Below, one piece after another: positions 1-7,659 of a stretch of 64,000 nucleotides of DNA. Source of the DNA: Paracoccaceae bacterium (GTDB taxonomy: Bacteria > Pseudomonadota > Alphaproteobacteria > Rhodobacterales > Rhodobacteraceae); the NCBI GenBank assembly GCA_024742695.1, contig JANSXY010000016.1, forward strand, positions 1 through 64,000, read 5' to 3'. Each line of letters starts with the position of its first letter. Position 1 is the stretch's first letter. The notes below the pieces were generated by a model. That model searched no databases. It was not told where the DNA came from and saw only the letters and a program-made list of their open reading frames with translations. Position numbers and translations under genes: made by a program.

Positions 1-2
1 GC

Positions 3-170
3 AAGGTCAACACGCTGGTGGCGAAGGGATGGGTCGTGCGGCGCAAGGATGGCAGCCTCGGCGTGCAGAAACAGGCGGCGCAGGATCTCGAGGGCGCGAC
101 CGGCGACACGGTGGCCTATCTGACCGCGCTGTTGCAGGCCTGCGACACCCTGCCACGCGGCAAGCCGTAG
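3..170 (+). CDS. C-terminal end of a winged-helix regulator (partial)
   Basis: The window opens inside a gene. The frame that ends at the TAG at 168-170 encodes 55 residues with the pattern of the last helix and wing of a winged-helix DNA-binding protein: a KVNTLVAKGWVVRR-type recognition helix and wing, then a C-terminal helix. This resembles the tail of MarR-like regulators. The start lies outside the window, so domain order and partner cannot be judged. The next genes are on the opposite strand and converge on it, so no operon link is visible. Confidence 0.45.
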   Translation, partial: KVNTLVAKGWVVRRKDGSLGVQKQAAQDLEGATGDTVAYLTALLQACDTLPRGKP

Positions 171-206
171 GCGGAGCCGCGCAGCCGCGAGACGGCGGCC
201 CGCCCC

Positions 207-509
207 TCAGCCCGGCGCCGGGCGGTTCTGCACGACCACCGGGGTTTCGAAGTACCGGAAACTGGGCGTGCTGCCGAAGGTTTCCGCGATGCGGGCGACG
301 AACGCCGCGCCATGCGCCTCCTGCGCATCGGCGATGCTGTCCCAGGTGTAGACACCGCCGGCCAGCCCCGCCTCGGGATCGTAGATGTAGTTCTTGCGGT
401 GCAGTTTCGGATGTGCGCGCCAGATCGCGGCGCTGTCTTCGAACAATCTGACGATCTCCTCGCGGCCCATGCCCTCGGGGATATCGAACGTCACGATCTC
501 GGTGATCAT
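207..509 (-). CDS. Small ferredoxin-like-fold monooxygenase/YdhR-type protein
   Basis: A 100-residue protein starting MITEIVTFDIPEG. The start is set by a GGGAGGG ribosome site six bases before the ATG at 507-509; a longer frame reaches upstream but lacks this. The short alternating beta/alpha pattern, the central YIYDPEAGLAGGVYTW strand and the final FRYFETPVVV strand are typical of dimeric alpha-beta barrel (ABM/YdhR-like) proteins that oxidise or sense small aromatic compounds. No catalytic residue can be assigned from sequence alone. It lies downstream of the MarR and oxidoreductase genes on the same strand and may belong to their response. Confidence 0.6.
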   Translation of the reverse strand: MITEIVTFDIPEGMGREEIVRLFEDSAAIWRAHPKLHRKNYIYDPEAGLAGGVYTWDSIADAQEAHGAAFVARIAETFGSTPSFRYFETPVVVQNRPAPG

Positions 510-584
510 CGGCGGCCCTCCCTGTCGGGCGCGACGATGCCATGCGCCGGCCGGCAAGGCCAGCCACGGCGGTGGCGGGCGGCG

Positions 585-1091
585 CTACCCGGTTTCGGTG
601 GCGGCGGCCGGGTCGCCGCGCCGCACCGGATCGAGCGCCGCGTCGCCGCCGGGATCGCGGGCCGTGTCCAGATGCCGCCGAAGCCGCCCCAGTTCGGGCA
701 GGACGGCCTCGGCAAGGCCGGGCAGCGCCCGCTCGATCCCGGCGATCTCCGGCGCCAGCGAGGCGATGGTCTGGTCGCGGAAGGCCCGGCCCGCGGCGGT
801 CAGCCAGACCTGCTTCGACCGGGCGTCGCGCGGGTTCGGGCGCTGCTCAACCCAGCCCCGGGCGGAGAGGCCCGACAGGGTGTGGGTCATCGTCGTCTTG
901 GGCACCTGGAACGCCCGTGCCAGTTCCAGCGGCGTGGCCCCGTCACGCACCCGGACGAGGTGGTTCAGCACCGTGAAATGCGACACCAGCACGTCCTTCG
1001 GCAGGCGCGCCTGCAACAGCGCGCCGGCCAGCTGGTTGATGATGCCGACCTCGTTGAAGAGGCGAAACAGCGTCGGGGGGTCCTTGTCCAT
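585..1091 (-). CDS. MarR family transcriptional regulator
   Basis: A 168-residue protein with the MarR layout: an N-terminal dimerisation helix, a winged helix at about residues 35-100 (PLELARAFQVPKTTMTHTL recognition region, then RDARSKQVWLT in the wing) and a C-terminal helix pair. MarR proteins bind palindromic operators as dimers and release them on binding phenolic or oxidised ligands. Its ATG follows directly on the stop of the upstream oxidoreductase (no bases between), so the two are one operon. The 28-bp palindrome at 2216-2243 in front of that operon is the obvious candidate for its operator, implying autoregulation. Confidence 0.85.
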   Translation of the reverse strand: MDKDPPTLFRLFNEVGIINQLAGALLQARLPKDVLVSHFTVLNHLVRVRDGATPLELARAFQVPKTTMTHTLSGLSARGWVEQRPNPRDARSKQVWLTAAGRAFRDQTIASLAPEIAGIERALPGLAEAVLPELGRLRRHLDTARDPGGDAALDPVRRGDPAAATETG

Positions 1092-2198
1092 TCAACTCGC
1101 GAGCTTGTCCTCGAGGCGCCAGCGCGGCGTCGGCGGCACCGCCGGGCCATAGCCCAGCCGCCCGAGCATCTGTACCGTCTGGCCGGGGCGGGCGTAAAGC
1201 GCGTGGATGCGCGCGTAGGGTCCGGCCATCTCGGGATATTCCTGCAACGCCTGGCTCACCGGATGCAGCGACAGGCCCAGCGCCGTCGTCGCCAGATTGA
1301 GGCGGAGCCAGCGGGCGCCGGCCTCGATCTGGTCGCGGCGGGTGTTGCCGTCCGAGACCTGCACGACATGGGCCGGGGTGCGGGCCATGGTGCTGCGATA
1401 GCTTTCGTAGGTCTGGCGGGCGCCCATGCTGTCAAGGGACAGCTGGTCTTCCTTCCGGATGAAACCGAGCGTTCCGCCGAGGTTGAAGAACGGCCCCTGC
1501 AGGTCGATCCCGTCAGGCGCGGCATCGACCTGGCTTGCGCCGATCCGCAACAGGTCGATGCTTTCCTTCCAGGTTCGCGGGGTTTCCATCTCGATCACCC
1601 ACGCCTCCCAGGTGAGGTCGCGCAGCGTCTGGACATCCTCGGGCCGGGTGACGACGACGCCATGTTCGGCAAGGGCGGCCGCGGCGGCCTCGGGCACCGG
1701 CCGGGCGTCGAACGGCTCCTTGCAGGATCGCCGGGTCGCGGCGGCGGCGAACAGCGGATCGGGTTCGGCCGCCCCCGGCACGAAGGTCGCCAGCGCCACC
1801 GGGCCGGGCCCGTCCTCGCCGTCGGGATAGAGAACGAGCTCGACAGCATGGCCCCGTTCGGCCGCTGCCATGCGCATCAGTTCGATGAAGCAGCCCATGC
1901 CGATCGTCAGTTGCCGCCCGAACGGATCGGTATGCGGCAGGCTGCGCGCCGGATCGAGATGCAGCGCCAGCCTCGCATCGCCGATGAGTTCTGCCCGCCA
2001 CGGCTGGATGTTATGCGGGTTCGGCGCAAGAAGCGCCCAGGACAGGGCATCGCGGCGCACCTCGCCATAGCCGCCCGCCAGCGACCAGGGCGCGACCGCG
2101 GCGGTCGCCTTGCGGCTGCCGATGTAGCCGCCGCCGGCGGCCGCCACGATCACGCCACCGCCGATCAGCGACAGAAACCTGCGTCTTGAAAGGGTCAT
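1092..2198 (-). CDS. Tat-exported nitroreductase-like (Acg family) flavin oxidoreductase
   Basis: A 368-residue protein with a twin-arginine signal at its N terminus (LSRRRFLSLIGGG followed by an Ala/Gly-rich hydrophobic stretch), so probably folded with cofactor before export. The body has the nitroreductase-like pattern of Acg family proteins: WALLAPNPHNIQPWRAEL near residue 60, which corresponds to the flavin phosphate region, and RDQIEAGARWLRLNLATTALGL near residue 310. An ATG four codons upstream also exists, but GGAG six bases before the ATG at 2196-2198 favours the chosen start. It is co-transcribed with the MarR gene and preceded by a strong palindrome, so it is probably induced by the regulator's ligand. 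Substrate unknown. Confidence 0.7.
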   Translation of the reverse strand: MTLSRRRFLSLIGGGVIVAAAGGGYIGSRKATAAVAPWSLAGGYGEVRRDALSWALLAPNPHNIQPWRAELIGDARLALHLDPARSLPHTDPFGRQLTIGMGCFIELMRMAAAERGHAVELVLYPDGEDGPGPVALATFVPGAAEPDPLFAAAATRRSCKEPFDARPVPEAAAAALAEHGVVVTRPEDVQTLRDLTWEAWVIEMETPRTWKESIDLLRIGASQVDAAPDGIDLQGPFFNLGGTLGFIRKEDQLSLDSMGARQTYESYRSTMARTPAHVVQVSDGNTRRDQIEAGARWLRLNLATTALGLSLHPVSQALQEYPEMAGPYARIHALYARPGQTVQMLGRLGYGPAVPPTPRWRLEDKLAS

Positions 2199-2215
2199 CG
2201 GAATCTCCATTGGTT

Positions 2216-2243
2216 CGATATGGCACTATATAGTGCGATATCG
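2216..2243. promoter_or_regulatory. Near-perfect 28-bp palindrome, candidate MarR operator
   Basis: Two 14-base arms (CGATATGGCACTAT and ATAGTGCGATATCG) pair at 13 of 14 positions; the 14-bp core GCACTATATAGTGC (2223-2236) is perfect. A further degenerate half-copy, ATATCGTACCATAT, overlaps at 2238-2251. It starts 18 bases upstream of the chosen oxidoreductase start, where RNA polymerase would bind, so the regulator encoded in the same operon probably represses itself here. Confidence 0.65.
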
Positions 2244-2251
2244 TACCATAT

Positions 2252-2642
2252 GCAAGTCGTCGCCGCTGGAAGCATCGGAACGGCGCATACCGCGCGGGCC
2301 GATGGCGCGCGCGGGACGGTCACGGGTTCGGAAGCCATGGCAAGGGCGGCCCCGGCGATCGCGGAGACGCGGCCATGCAAGCGCGTCCGCGACGCCGCCG
2401 CTACGGCATGCAACGGAAGAAAGGGCGGCGGCGATCGCGCCTGGCCCCGGCCACCCCCGGCACCGGCGGGATGGCGCCGGCCCGGTTCCCTCATCGCCCC
2501 CCGGGATCGCGGGCTTCGCCATGACCGGCGCCATCCGGCACAGCGGAAACATCGCGAAGATTGGGCCGGTCGCCGACGATGGTCGAAAGCCCGACCGAGG
2601 CATGTGGGGGCGGCACCATCCGATCAGGACGGCGTGCTTCCG
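2252..2642. other. Non-coding stretch
   Basis: About 390 bases between the palindrome and the end of the GntR gene. Open frames exist on both strands but their products are Arg/Pro-rich and unlike any protein family. I see no RNA gene, repeat or strong hairpin here. Confidence 0.5.
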
Positions 2643-3413
2643 TCAGTCCGTGCCGTCGCCCCGGCGCGCGGGCAATCCGGGGCCGGATTGCGTGAAGTTC
2701 GACGCCAGCGCGATGGCGTCCGCCCGGCACAGCGACCGGGCGATCAGGAACGGCTCGCTTGTCTGCGAGGTGTGGTAGCGCCGCTCGATGACCAGCGTGG
2801 GCGCGCCAACCTCAACCCCCAGCGCCGCCGCATCCGCCGCCTTCAACGCCTCGGCGCGAACGACCTGCCGCACCACCTTCGTCTCGATCCCGAATTGCTC
2901 GTGGATGATCTCCGCCGCCGACTTGCGGATCGTCGAGAATGCATCGACCGCAGGTTCCAGAATGACGTCCAACCAAAGCGTGACCAGCGCGATGGTCCGC
3001 CCATTGGCGTCGATCGTCTTGCGCAGCATGCGGACCTCGGCCAGCCTGCGACCGACGCCGCAACCGAACATCGCCGCAAGATCCTGATCGGCCGCGACGA
3101 CGCTGCGGGAAATCAGTTCCCGGCGCGTCTCCTGTCCGAAGGTGATGAGTTGATCGATGGACTGGATCGTCTCGACATAGGCCGTGGCCTGCGTCGTGGT
3201 GACGACGGTGGAGCCCTGCCCTTGCCGGGACTCGATCAGGCCGCGCTGCTTGAGTTCCTGGATCGCCGTGCGGATCGTGTGCCGGCCGACACCGAAGGCC
3301 CGCATCAGTTCCGCCTCTGTCGGAAGCAGCTGGCCGACAGGGTGGCGGCCATCCTGGATTTCCCGGGTCAGGTGGTCCGCGATCAGGCTGTATCTGGGCT
3401 TTTCCAGTGGCAT
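2643..3413 (-). CDS. GntR family regulator with UTRA domain (HutC type)
   Basis: A 256-residue protein with an N-terminal GntR winged helix (about residues 8-75, with LPTEAELMRAFGVGRHTIR as the helix-turn-helix and the QGQGSTV wing) and a C-terminal UTRA ligand-binding domain (about 95-240, ending in ERRYHTS...PFLIARSLCRADAIAL). UTRA domains bind small acids, sugars or amino-acid derivatives. It is the last gene of a four-gene operon, three bases after the CoA-transferase stop. By context it senses the substrate or a CoA intermediate of this operon and probably controls both it and the divergent TRAP transporter. Confidence 0.85.
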   Translation of the reverse strand: MPLEKPRYSLIADHLTREIQDGRHPVGQLLPTEAELMRAFGVGRHTIRTAIQELKQRGLIESRQGQGSTVVTTTQATAYVETIQSIDQLITFGQETRRELISRSVVAADQDLAAMFGCGVGRRLAEVRMLRKTIDANGRTIALVTLWLDVILEPAVDAFSTIRKSAAEIIHEQFGIETKVVRQVVRAEALKAADAAALGVEVGAPTLVIERRYHTSQTSEPFLIARSLCRADAIALASNFTQSGPGLPARRGDGTD

Positions 3414-3416
3414 CGG

Positions 3417-4616
3417 TCAGATCAGGCCATCGTCCCTCAGTGTCTGTATCTGGGTGTCGGAATATCCGGCCGCACGCAATATCCCATCGGTATCATGCCC
3501 CATTGGCGAACATGCCGTCGTGCCATGCGGCGTACCGGTTGCGATGGGCGATGCCAAGAGCCTGAATTCCGCGCCGTCCGCCAGCCGCGCCACCGCGACC
3601 TTGCCGCTATCTTGCAGGTCCGGATCGCACAACGCCTCGCGGGGTGTCCGGATCGGCGCGACCGGCACCTTGCCGCGCAGGCGCGACAGCCATTCCCCGG
3701 TCGTCGCGGTCGACAGCGTCTCGTCGAGCAGCCCGGTCAGGGTGTCGCGGTTCCGCAGCCGGGCCTCGAAACCGGCGAAGCGCGGATCCCCTGTCAGGTC
3801 CGGCCGACCGACCTCGTGGCACAGCCGGGTCCAGAACTTCTCCTTGTTGCACATGATGTAGATCCAGCCATCGCCCGTCTTGTAAAGCTGGCAGGGCACC
3901 AGCGAGGCATGCGCGGATCGCGCCACGCGCGACGGGTCGTATTCGCTGTTCAGCGCCCAGGCACTGAGGTAGCTGAGGTTGAACAGCGCGGTATCGTAGA
4001 GATTGACGTCGATGTCGCGCCCCGCGCCGGTCCGGCGCGCGGCCAGAACGCCGGCGACCAGGCCGAGCGCCAGGTAGGTTCCGGCCATGAAGTCGACGAT
4101 GGAAAGCCCCATGCGGGTCGGCGGCGTGCCCGGTTCGCCGGTCATGTGGAAGTATCCCGCTTCCGCCTGCATCAGGAAATCGTATCCGGGCCAGTCCCGC
4201 CGCGCGCCCGTCCGCCCGTAGGCCGAACAGTGCGCGGCGACGATGGCGGGGTTGAAGCGCTTCAGCGCGCCGTAGGTCAGGCCCAGTTTCTCCGGCACGT
4301 CGCCACGCAGGTTGTTGGCGACCGCATCGGCCCCGGCGACGAGACGACCGAAAACCTCGTAACCGCGCGGATCGCCGATATCGAGGCTCAGGCTTTGCTT
4401 GCCCCGATTGACGGACTGGAAGAACAGGCTGGCATCGTCACCTTCGGCGCCCTCGACAAAATGCGGGCCGAGGCCGCGGGCATAGTCGCCGCCCGTGCGG
4501 CGGTTCTCGACCTTGATGACGGTGGCGCCCAGATCCGCAAGATGCTGTGTTCCGAATGGACCTGCGCCGTATTGCTCGACCGCAAGAACGGTCACGCCGG
4601 TCAGCGGGGCGTCCAT
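3417..4616 (-). CDS. Class III CoA-transferase (CaiB/BaiF family)
   Basis: A 399-residue protein of normal length for family III CoA-transferases. Family signs: GVTVLAVEQYGAGPFGTQHLADLGATVIKVE at the N terminus, LSLDIGDPRG near residue 80, NNLRGDVPEKLGL, and the GYDFLMQAEAGYFHMTG stretch that carries the catalytic Asp region. These enzymes move CoA from a donor thioester to a carboxylic acid. It sits one base from the hydratase gene and with the lyase, an arrangement expected for activation of a C5 dicarboxylate (itaconate, mesaconate or citramalate) with succinyl- or acetyl-CoA as donor. The exact substrate is inferred from context only. Confidence 0.8.
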   Translation of the reverse strand: MDAPLTGVTVLAVEQYGAGPFGTQHLADLGATVIKVENRRTGGDYARGLGPHFVEGAEGDDASLFFQSVNRGKQSLSLDIGDPRGYEVFGRLVAGADAVANNLRGDVPEKLGLTYGALKRFNPAIVAAHCSAYGRTGARRDWPGYDFLMQAEAGYFHMTGEPGTPPTRMGLSIVDFMAGTYLALGLVAGVLAARRTGAGRDIDVNLYDTALFNLSYLSAWALNSEYDPSRVARSAHASLVPCQLYKTGDGWIYIMCNKEKFWTRLCHEVGRPDLTGDPRFAGFEARLRNRDTLTGLLDETLSTATTGEWLSRLRGKVPVAPIRTPREALCDPDLQDSGKVAVARLADGAEFRLLASPIATGTPHGTTACSPMGHDTDGILRAAGYSDTQIQTLRDDGLI

Positions 4617-4617
4617 G

Positions 4618-5154
4618 TCACCCCATCCTCTCGCGCATCTCGTCGACCACGGAATGGCCGCGCTTCGTGGCCAGGAACGACCGGACCATTTGCAGCACGA
4701 AGGTGCCGTCCTGGTTCTTGCCCGAATGCCGGACCCGCACGATCCCGGCCGTCGGGCGCGACTTCGACTCGCGCTTGTCGAGGATCTCGGACTCGGCGTA
4801 GAGGGTGTCGCCCACGAACACCGGCGCGGGCAGCTTGATCTCTTCCCAGCCGAGGTTGGCGATCGCCTTCTGGCTGGTCGAGGACACCGTCATCCCGGCC
4901 ACGAGCGCGATCGTGAATGTGGAGTTGACCAGGGGCTTTCCGAATTCCGATTGCGCCGCATAGTTCAGGTCGAAATGCAGCGGATGGGTGTTCATCGTCA
5001 GGTTGGTGAACCAGATGTTGTCGGTTTCCGTGATCGTCCGGCCCGGCCAGTGTTCGTAGATGTCGCCGACCTCGAAATCCTCGTAGAACAGGCCCGGATC
5101 CTCGCGAAACCGGTTGGCCGAAACCCGGGTCATCCCATTCAGTGTTCGCGGCAT
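4618..5154 (-). CDS. MaoC family acyl-CoA hydratase
   Basis: A 178-residue single hot-dog-fold protein of the MaoC/(R)-specific hydratase type. The motif TNLTMNTHPLHFDLNYA (around residues 52-68) carries the Asn, His and Asp expected at the active site, and GTLYAESEILDKRESKSRP-like sequence follows in the second half. An AGGGA box seven bases before the ATG at 5152-5154 supports this start over an internal ATG seven codons later. Placed between a CitE-type lyase and a class III CoA-transferase, it plausibly hydrates itaconyl-CoA or mesaconyl-C4-CoA to citramalyl-CoA. Other beta-methyl-unsaturated acyl-CoAs remain possible. Confidence 0.8.
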   Translation of the reverse strand: MPRTLNGMTRVSANRFREDPGLFYEDFEVGDIYEHWPGRTITETDNIWFTNLTMNTHPLHFDLNYAAQSEFGKPLVNSTFTIALVAGMTVSSTSQKAIANLGWEEIKLPAPVFVGDTLYAESEILDKRESKSRPTAGIVRVRHSGKNQDGTFVLQMVRSFLATKRGHSVVDEMRERMG

Positions 5155-5171
5155 GGTTCGTTCCCTTTCTG

Positions 5172-5990
5172 TCAGTCCACCATTCGGCGTGCGCGCGCCA
5201 GGACGGGCGCATCGACCATCTTCCCGTTGAAGCTGAAGGCGCCGTCGCCGGCCGCACGCGAGGCGGCGACCATGGCGCGGGCCGTCTCGATCTCGGCCTC
5301 GGTCGGCGAGAACACCGTGTTGATCGTCGCCACCTGGGCGGGATGAATCGCGATCTTGCCGCTGAACCCCATCGATTTCACCAGCCTCGCCTCGGTCTCC
5401 AGACCGCCGGGATCGCCGTAATCCAGCCAGACCCCGTCGACCGCCGGGATGCCGGCAGTCGCCGCCGCGTTCACGATCTGCCCGCGGGCCCAGGCCAACC
5501 CGGCCCCGGACATCGCCGCGCCGGTCTCGGCCGTATGATCGGCCGATCCGTAGCCGACGATCGCCGACCGGGGCGCCTCGGCGAGGATCGCGACGGCCCG
5601 GGCCACGCCCAGCGCGGTTTCAAGCGTGATCAGCAGCCGTGTCGGATGCCGGCCGGCCAGCGCCTGCACCTGGCGCAACTCGAACCCCGACTGGACCTTC
5701 GGAACGGCCAGCAACGACGGCCAGGCCGGCCAGTCCAGCATCGCCGCCATGTCCCGGATGCCGTCGGCGGAACCCAGTGAATTGATGCGGACACCGATAC
5801 GCCCGGCCTCGCCGTCGAAGCCGCGCCGGGCAAGCTCGGCCAAGGCGGCCCGCGCGGCGGATTTGTCGGAAGGTCCGACACCATCCTCAAGGTCGAGGAT
5901 CACCATATCCGCGGCGGACGCCAGCGCCTTTTGAAGACGGTCCAGTCGCGTCGCCGGGGTGAAGAGGAGGCTTCGGATCACGACCAACAC
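5172..5990 (-). CDS. HpcH/HpaI-CitE family CoA ester lyase
   Basis: About 270 residues with CitE/citramalyl-CoA lyase hallmarks: RSLLFTPATRLDRL at the N terminus, ADMVILDLEDGVGPSDKSAAR near residue 32 (substrate- and metal-binding Asp-Glu), VPKVQSG, LLITLETALGV and IVGYGSADH, ending with GFSGKIAIHPAQVATIN, the conserved CoA-binding tail. The enzyme splits or forms C-C bonds in malyl-type CoA esters, e.g. citramalyl-CoA to pyruvate and acetyl-CoA. Start is uncertain: GTG at 5990, or GTG at 5981, which gives the more usual MIRSLLF start. First gene of the operon and divergent from the TRAP transporter. Confidence 0.8.
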   Translation of the reverse strand: MLVVIRSLLFTPATRLDRLQKALASAADMVILDLEDGVGPSDKSAARAALAELARRGFDGEAGRIGVRINSLGSADGIRDMAAMLDWPAWPSLLAVPKVQSGFELRQVQALAGRHPTRLLITLETALGVARAVAILAEAPRSAIVGYGSADHTAETGAAMSGAGLAWARGQIVNAAATAGIPAVDGVWLDYGDPGGLETEARLVKSMGFSGKIAIHPAQVATINTVFSPTEAEIETARAMVAASRAAGDGAFSFNGKMVDAPVLARARRMVD

Positions 5991-6012
5991 CGCCCTTGCA
6001 TGACTTATTATG

Positions 6013-6024
6013 TTGTCCGAACAA
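6013..6024. promoter_or_regulatory. Candidate operator between the divergent lyase operon and TRAP genes
   Basis: TTGT-CCGA-ACAA, an inverted repeat with four-base arms in an AT-rich island of this GC-rich intergenic region (5991-6101). It is placed where a regulator could control both divergent units; the operon-encoded GntR protein is the natural candidate. The arms are short, so this is tentative. Confidence 0.35.
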
Positions 6025-6101
6025 ATTTTCTGGATTACGGTTCGAAGTCAAGGACAAGAGTTCAGGCCCGATCAGATCGGGGATCAAACCGGGAGGATAG
6101 G

Positions 6102-7109
6102 ATGGGAATTTTCGGGAAACTCGCCGTGGCCGCGATCGCGCTGGCCGGCGTCGCCGGCAGCGCGGTTGCGGAAGAGATGCCGTTCCGCATCACGCTGAAC
6201 ACCGGTCCGAACCACGTGCGCAACATCGCGCTGGAAGGCTTCGTCAGCAAGCTGACCGAACGGACCGAAGGCAAGCTTGATGTCCAGGTGTTCCCGTCGT
6301 CGCAGCTGTTCAAGGGGCCGGACGTGCCGAAGGCGCTTGCCCAGGGCGGGGTCGAGATGGGCGTGCCGATCATCCTCTACATCAGCAGCGTCGTGCCGAA
6401 TGCCGGCCTGCTCGATCTGCCGATGTTCTTCGGCCGCACCGCCGAGGAGGTGCACAAGGTGATGGACGGTCCGGTGGGCGCGGAACTGAACGCGGAGATC
6501 GAGGAGGTCATCGGCGTCAAGGTCATCGGGCCCAACCTTGACCTTGGCCATGGCACCATCTTCACGACCGAGGTTCCGGCAACCTCCCTTGCCGCGCTCG
6601 ATGGCCTCAAGCTGCGCGTGCCGGGCAGCCCGGCGGCGGTGGTGCGCTACAAGACCATGGGCGTCGAAGCGGTGTCGATCAGCTTCGCCGACGTGCCGAT
6701 CGCCCTTGCCCAGAACAGCATCGACGGCCTGATGACCACCCACGAGACGGTGCGCAGCGCGAAACTGTGGGAATCCGGGCTGAAATACGCGATCGACACG
6801 CAGGGATCCTTCCTGCAGTACGTTCCGATGATCGGCAAGCCGACCTGGGACAAGCTCGATGCCGAGGTGCAGCAGATCATCATCGACACCTGGGCCGAAA
6901 CCGTCGGCGATGCCCGCAGGCTGGCCGCCGAGCGCCAGGCCTCGGCGCGCGAGGAAGGCATCGCGAACGGCATCCAGGCGGTACAGGCCACGGCCGAGGA
7001 ACTCGCGGCCTTCCGCGCCGCGCTGATGACGCAGCAGCCGGACATCATCGACGCCACGCGCATCGATCCGGAATTCGCGGCCAAGGCGGCCGCGGTCCTG
7101 GGTGACTGA
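6102..7109 (+). CDS. TRAP transporter substrate-binding protein (DctP type)
   Basis: A 335-residue periplasmic binding protein: a Sec signal (MGIFGKLAVAAIALAGVAGSAVAEE, cut after AVA) and the DctP fold, with FPSSQLFKGPDVPKAL near residue 65 and DGLKLRVPGSPAAV near residue 170, where the family's carboxylate-binding Arg lies. GGGAGGA a few bases upstream fixes the ATG at 6102; the open frame continues 57 codons further upstream without family similarity. It is followed by the DctQ and DctM membrane subunits and faces the CoA-lyase operon, so its ligand is probably the dicarboxylate that operon degrades. Confidence 0.9.
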   Translation: MGIFGKLAVAAIALAGVAGSAVAEEMPFRITLNTGPNHVRNIALEGFVSKLTERTEGKLDVQVFPSSQLFKGPDVPKALAQGGVEMGVPIILYISSVVPNAGLLDLPMFFGRTAEEVHKVMDGPVGAELNAEIEEVIGVKVIGPNLDLGHGTIFTTEVPATSLAALDGLKLRVPGSPAAVVRYKTMGVEAVSISFADVPIALAQNSIDGLMTTHETVRSAKLWESGLKYAIDTQGSFLQYVPMIGKPTWDKLDAEVQQIIIDTWAETVGDARRLAAERQASAREEGIANGIQAVQATAEELAAFRAALMTQQPDIIDATRIDPEFAAKAAAVLGD

Positions 7110-7174
7110 CGCGTGACGCGCGGGGCGGGCCGCGATCCGCCCCGTCGCCCCCTCGAGGCTCGCAGGCACCGGAC

Positions 7175-7657
7175 ATGGCGAAGAATCTCGAAAGCTACCT
7201 GGGCAGTATTCTGGTTCTGGCCGCGCTTGGCCTGTTCCTGTCCGGAATGGTCCTGCGGCTGATCTCGTCGCCGCTCAGCGGCGGATGGATCGCCGAGGTG
7301 TCGATCTACCTGGTGGCCTGGGGCCTGCTGATGTCGACCGCGGGATGCGTCGCGAACGGCGATCACGTGCGGGCCGATTTCTTCCTGCGGCTCGCCGGCC
7401 CGAAGACCCGGCATCGCGCCGATATCCTCGCGGCCGCGACCGGGATGGCCTTTTGCCTGGTGCTGGCATGGTTCGGCTACAAGGTGGTCGCCTTCGCATT
7501 CGCCTGGGACGAACGCGGCCCCTCGATGTTGCAGATCCCCACCGGGTACTACTACGCGGCGCTGCCGGTCTCGATGGCGCTTTGCAGCCTGCGTTACATC
7601 GTCTTGCTGGTCTCCCTGATACGAGGTCATCCTGCCGCGTCCAGTGGCGAGGCCTGA
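7175..7657 (+). CDS. TRAP transporter small permease (DctQ type)
   Basis: A 160-residue membrane protein with four predicted helices (about residues 12-32, 45-65, 85-107, 130-150), the normal build of DctQ subunits. CVANGDHVRADFFLRLAGPKTRHRADI-type sequence after helix two is the family's conserved cytoplasmic loop. It lies 65 bases after the binding protein and two bases before the large permease. With the latter it forms the sodium-driven membrane complex of a TRAP uptake system. Confidence 0.85.
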   Translation: MAKNLESYLGSILVLAALGLFLSGMVLRLISSPLSGGWIAEVSIYLVAWGLLMSTAGCVANGDHVRADFFLRLAGPKTRHRADILAAATGMAFCLVLAWFGYKVVAFAFAWDERGPSMLQIPTGYYYAALPVSMALCSLRYIVLLVSLIRGHPAASSGEA

Positions 7658-7659
7658 GC

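Noticed and set aside
312-2189. Plus-strand open frame of 625 codons over the MarR and oxidoreductase genes
   Set aside because: Antisense shadow; the minus strand holds two clear families and an operator in front of them.
2233-2778. Plus-strand open frame next to the MarR palindrome
   Set aside because: Ser/Arg/Pro-rich product without family pattern; it would also start inside the palindrome and run into the GntR gene.
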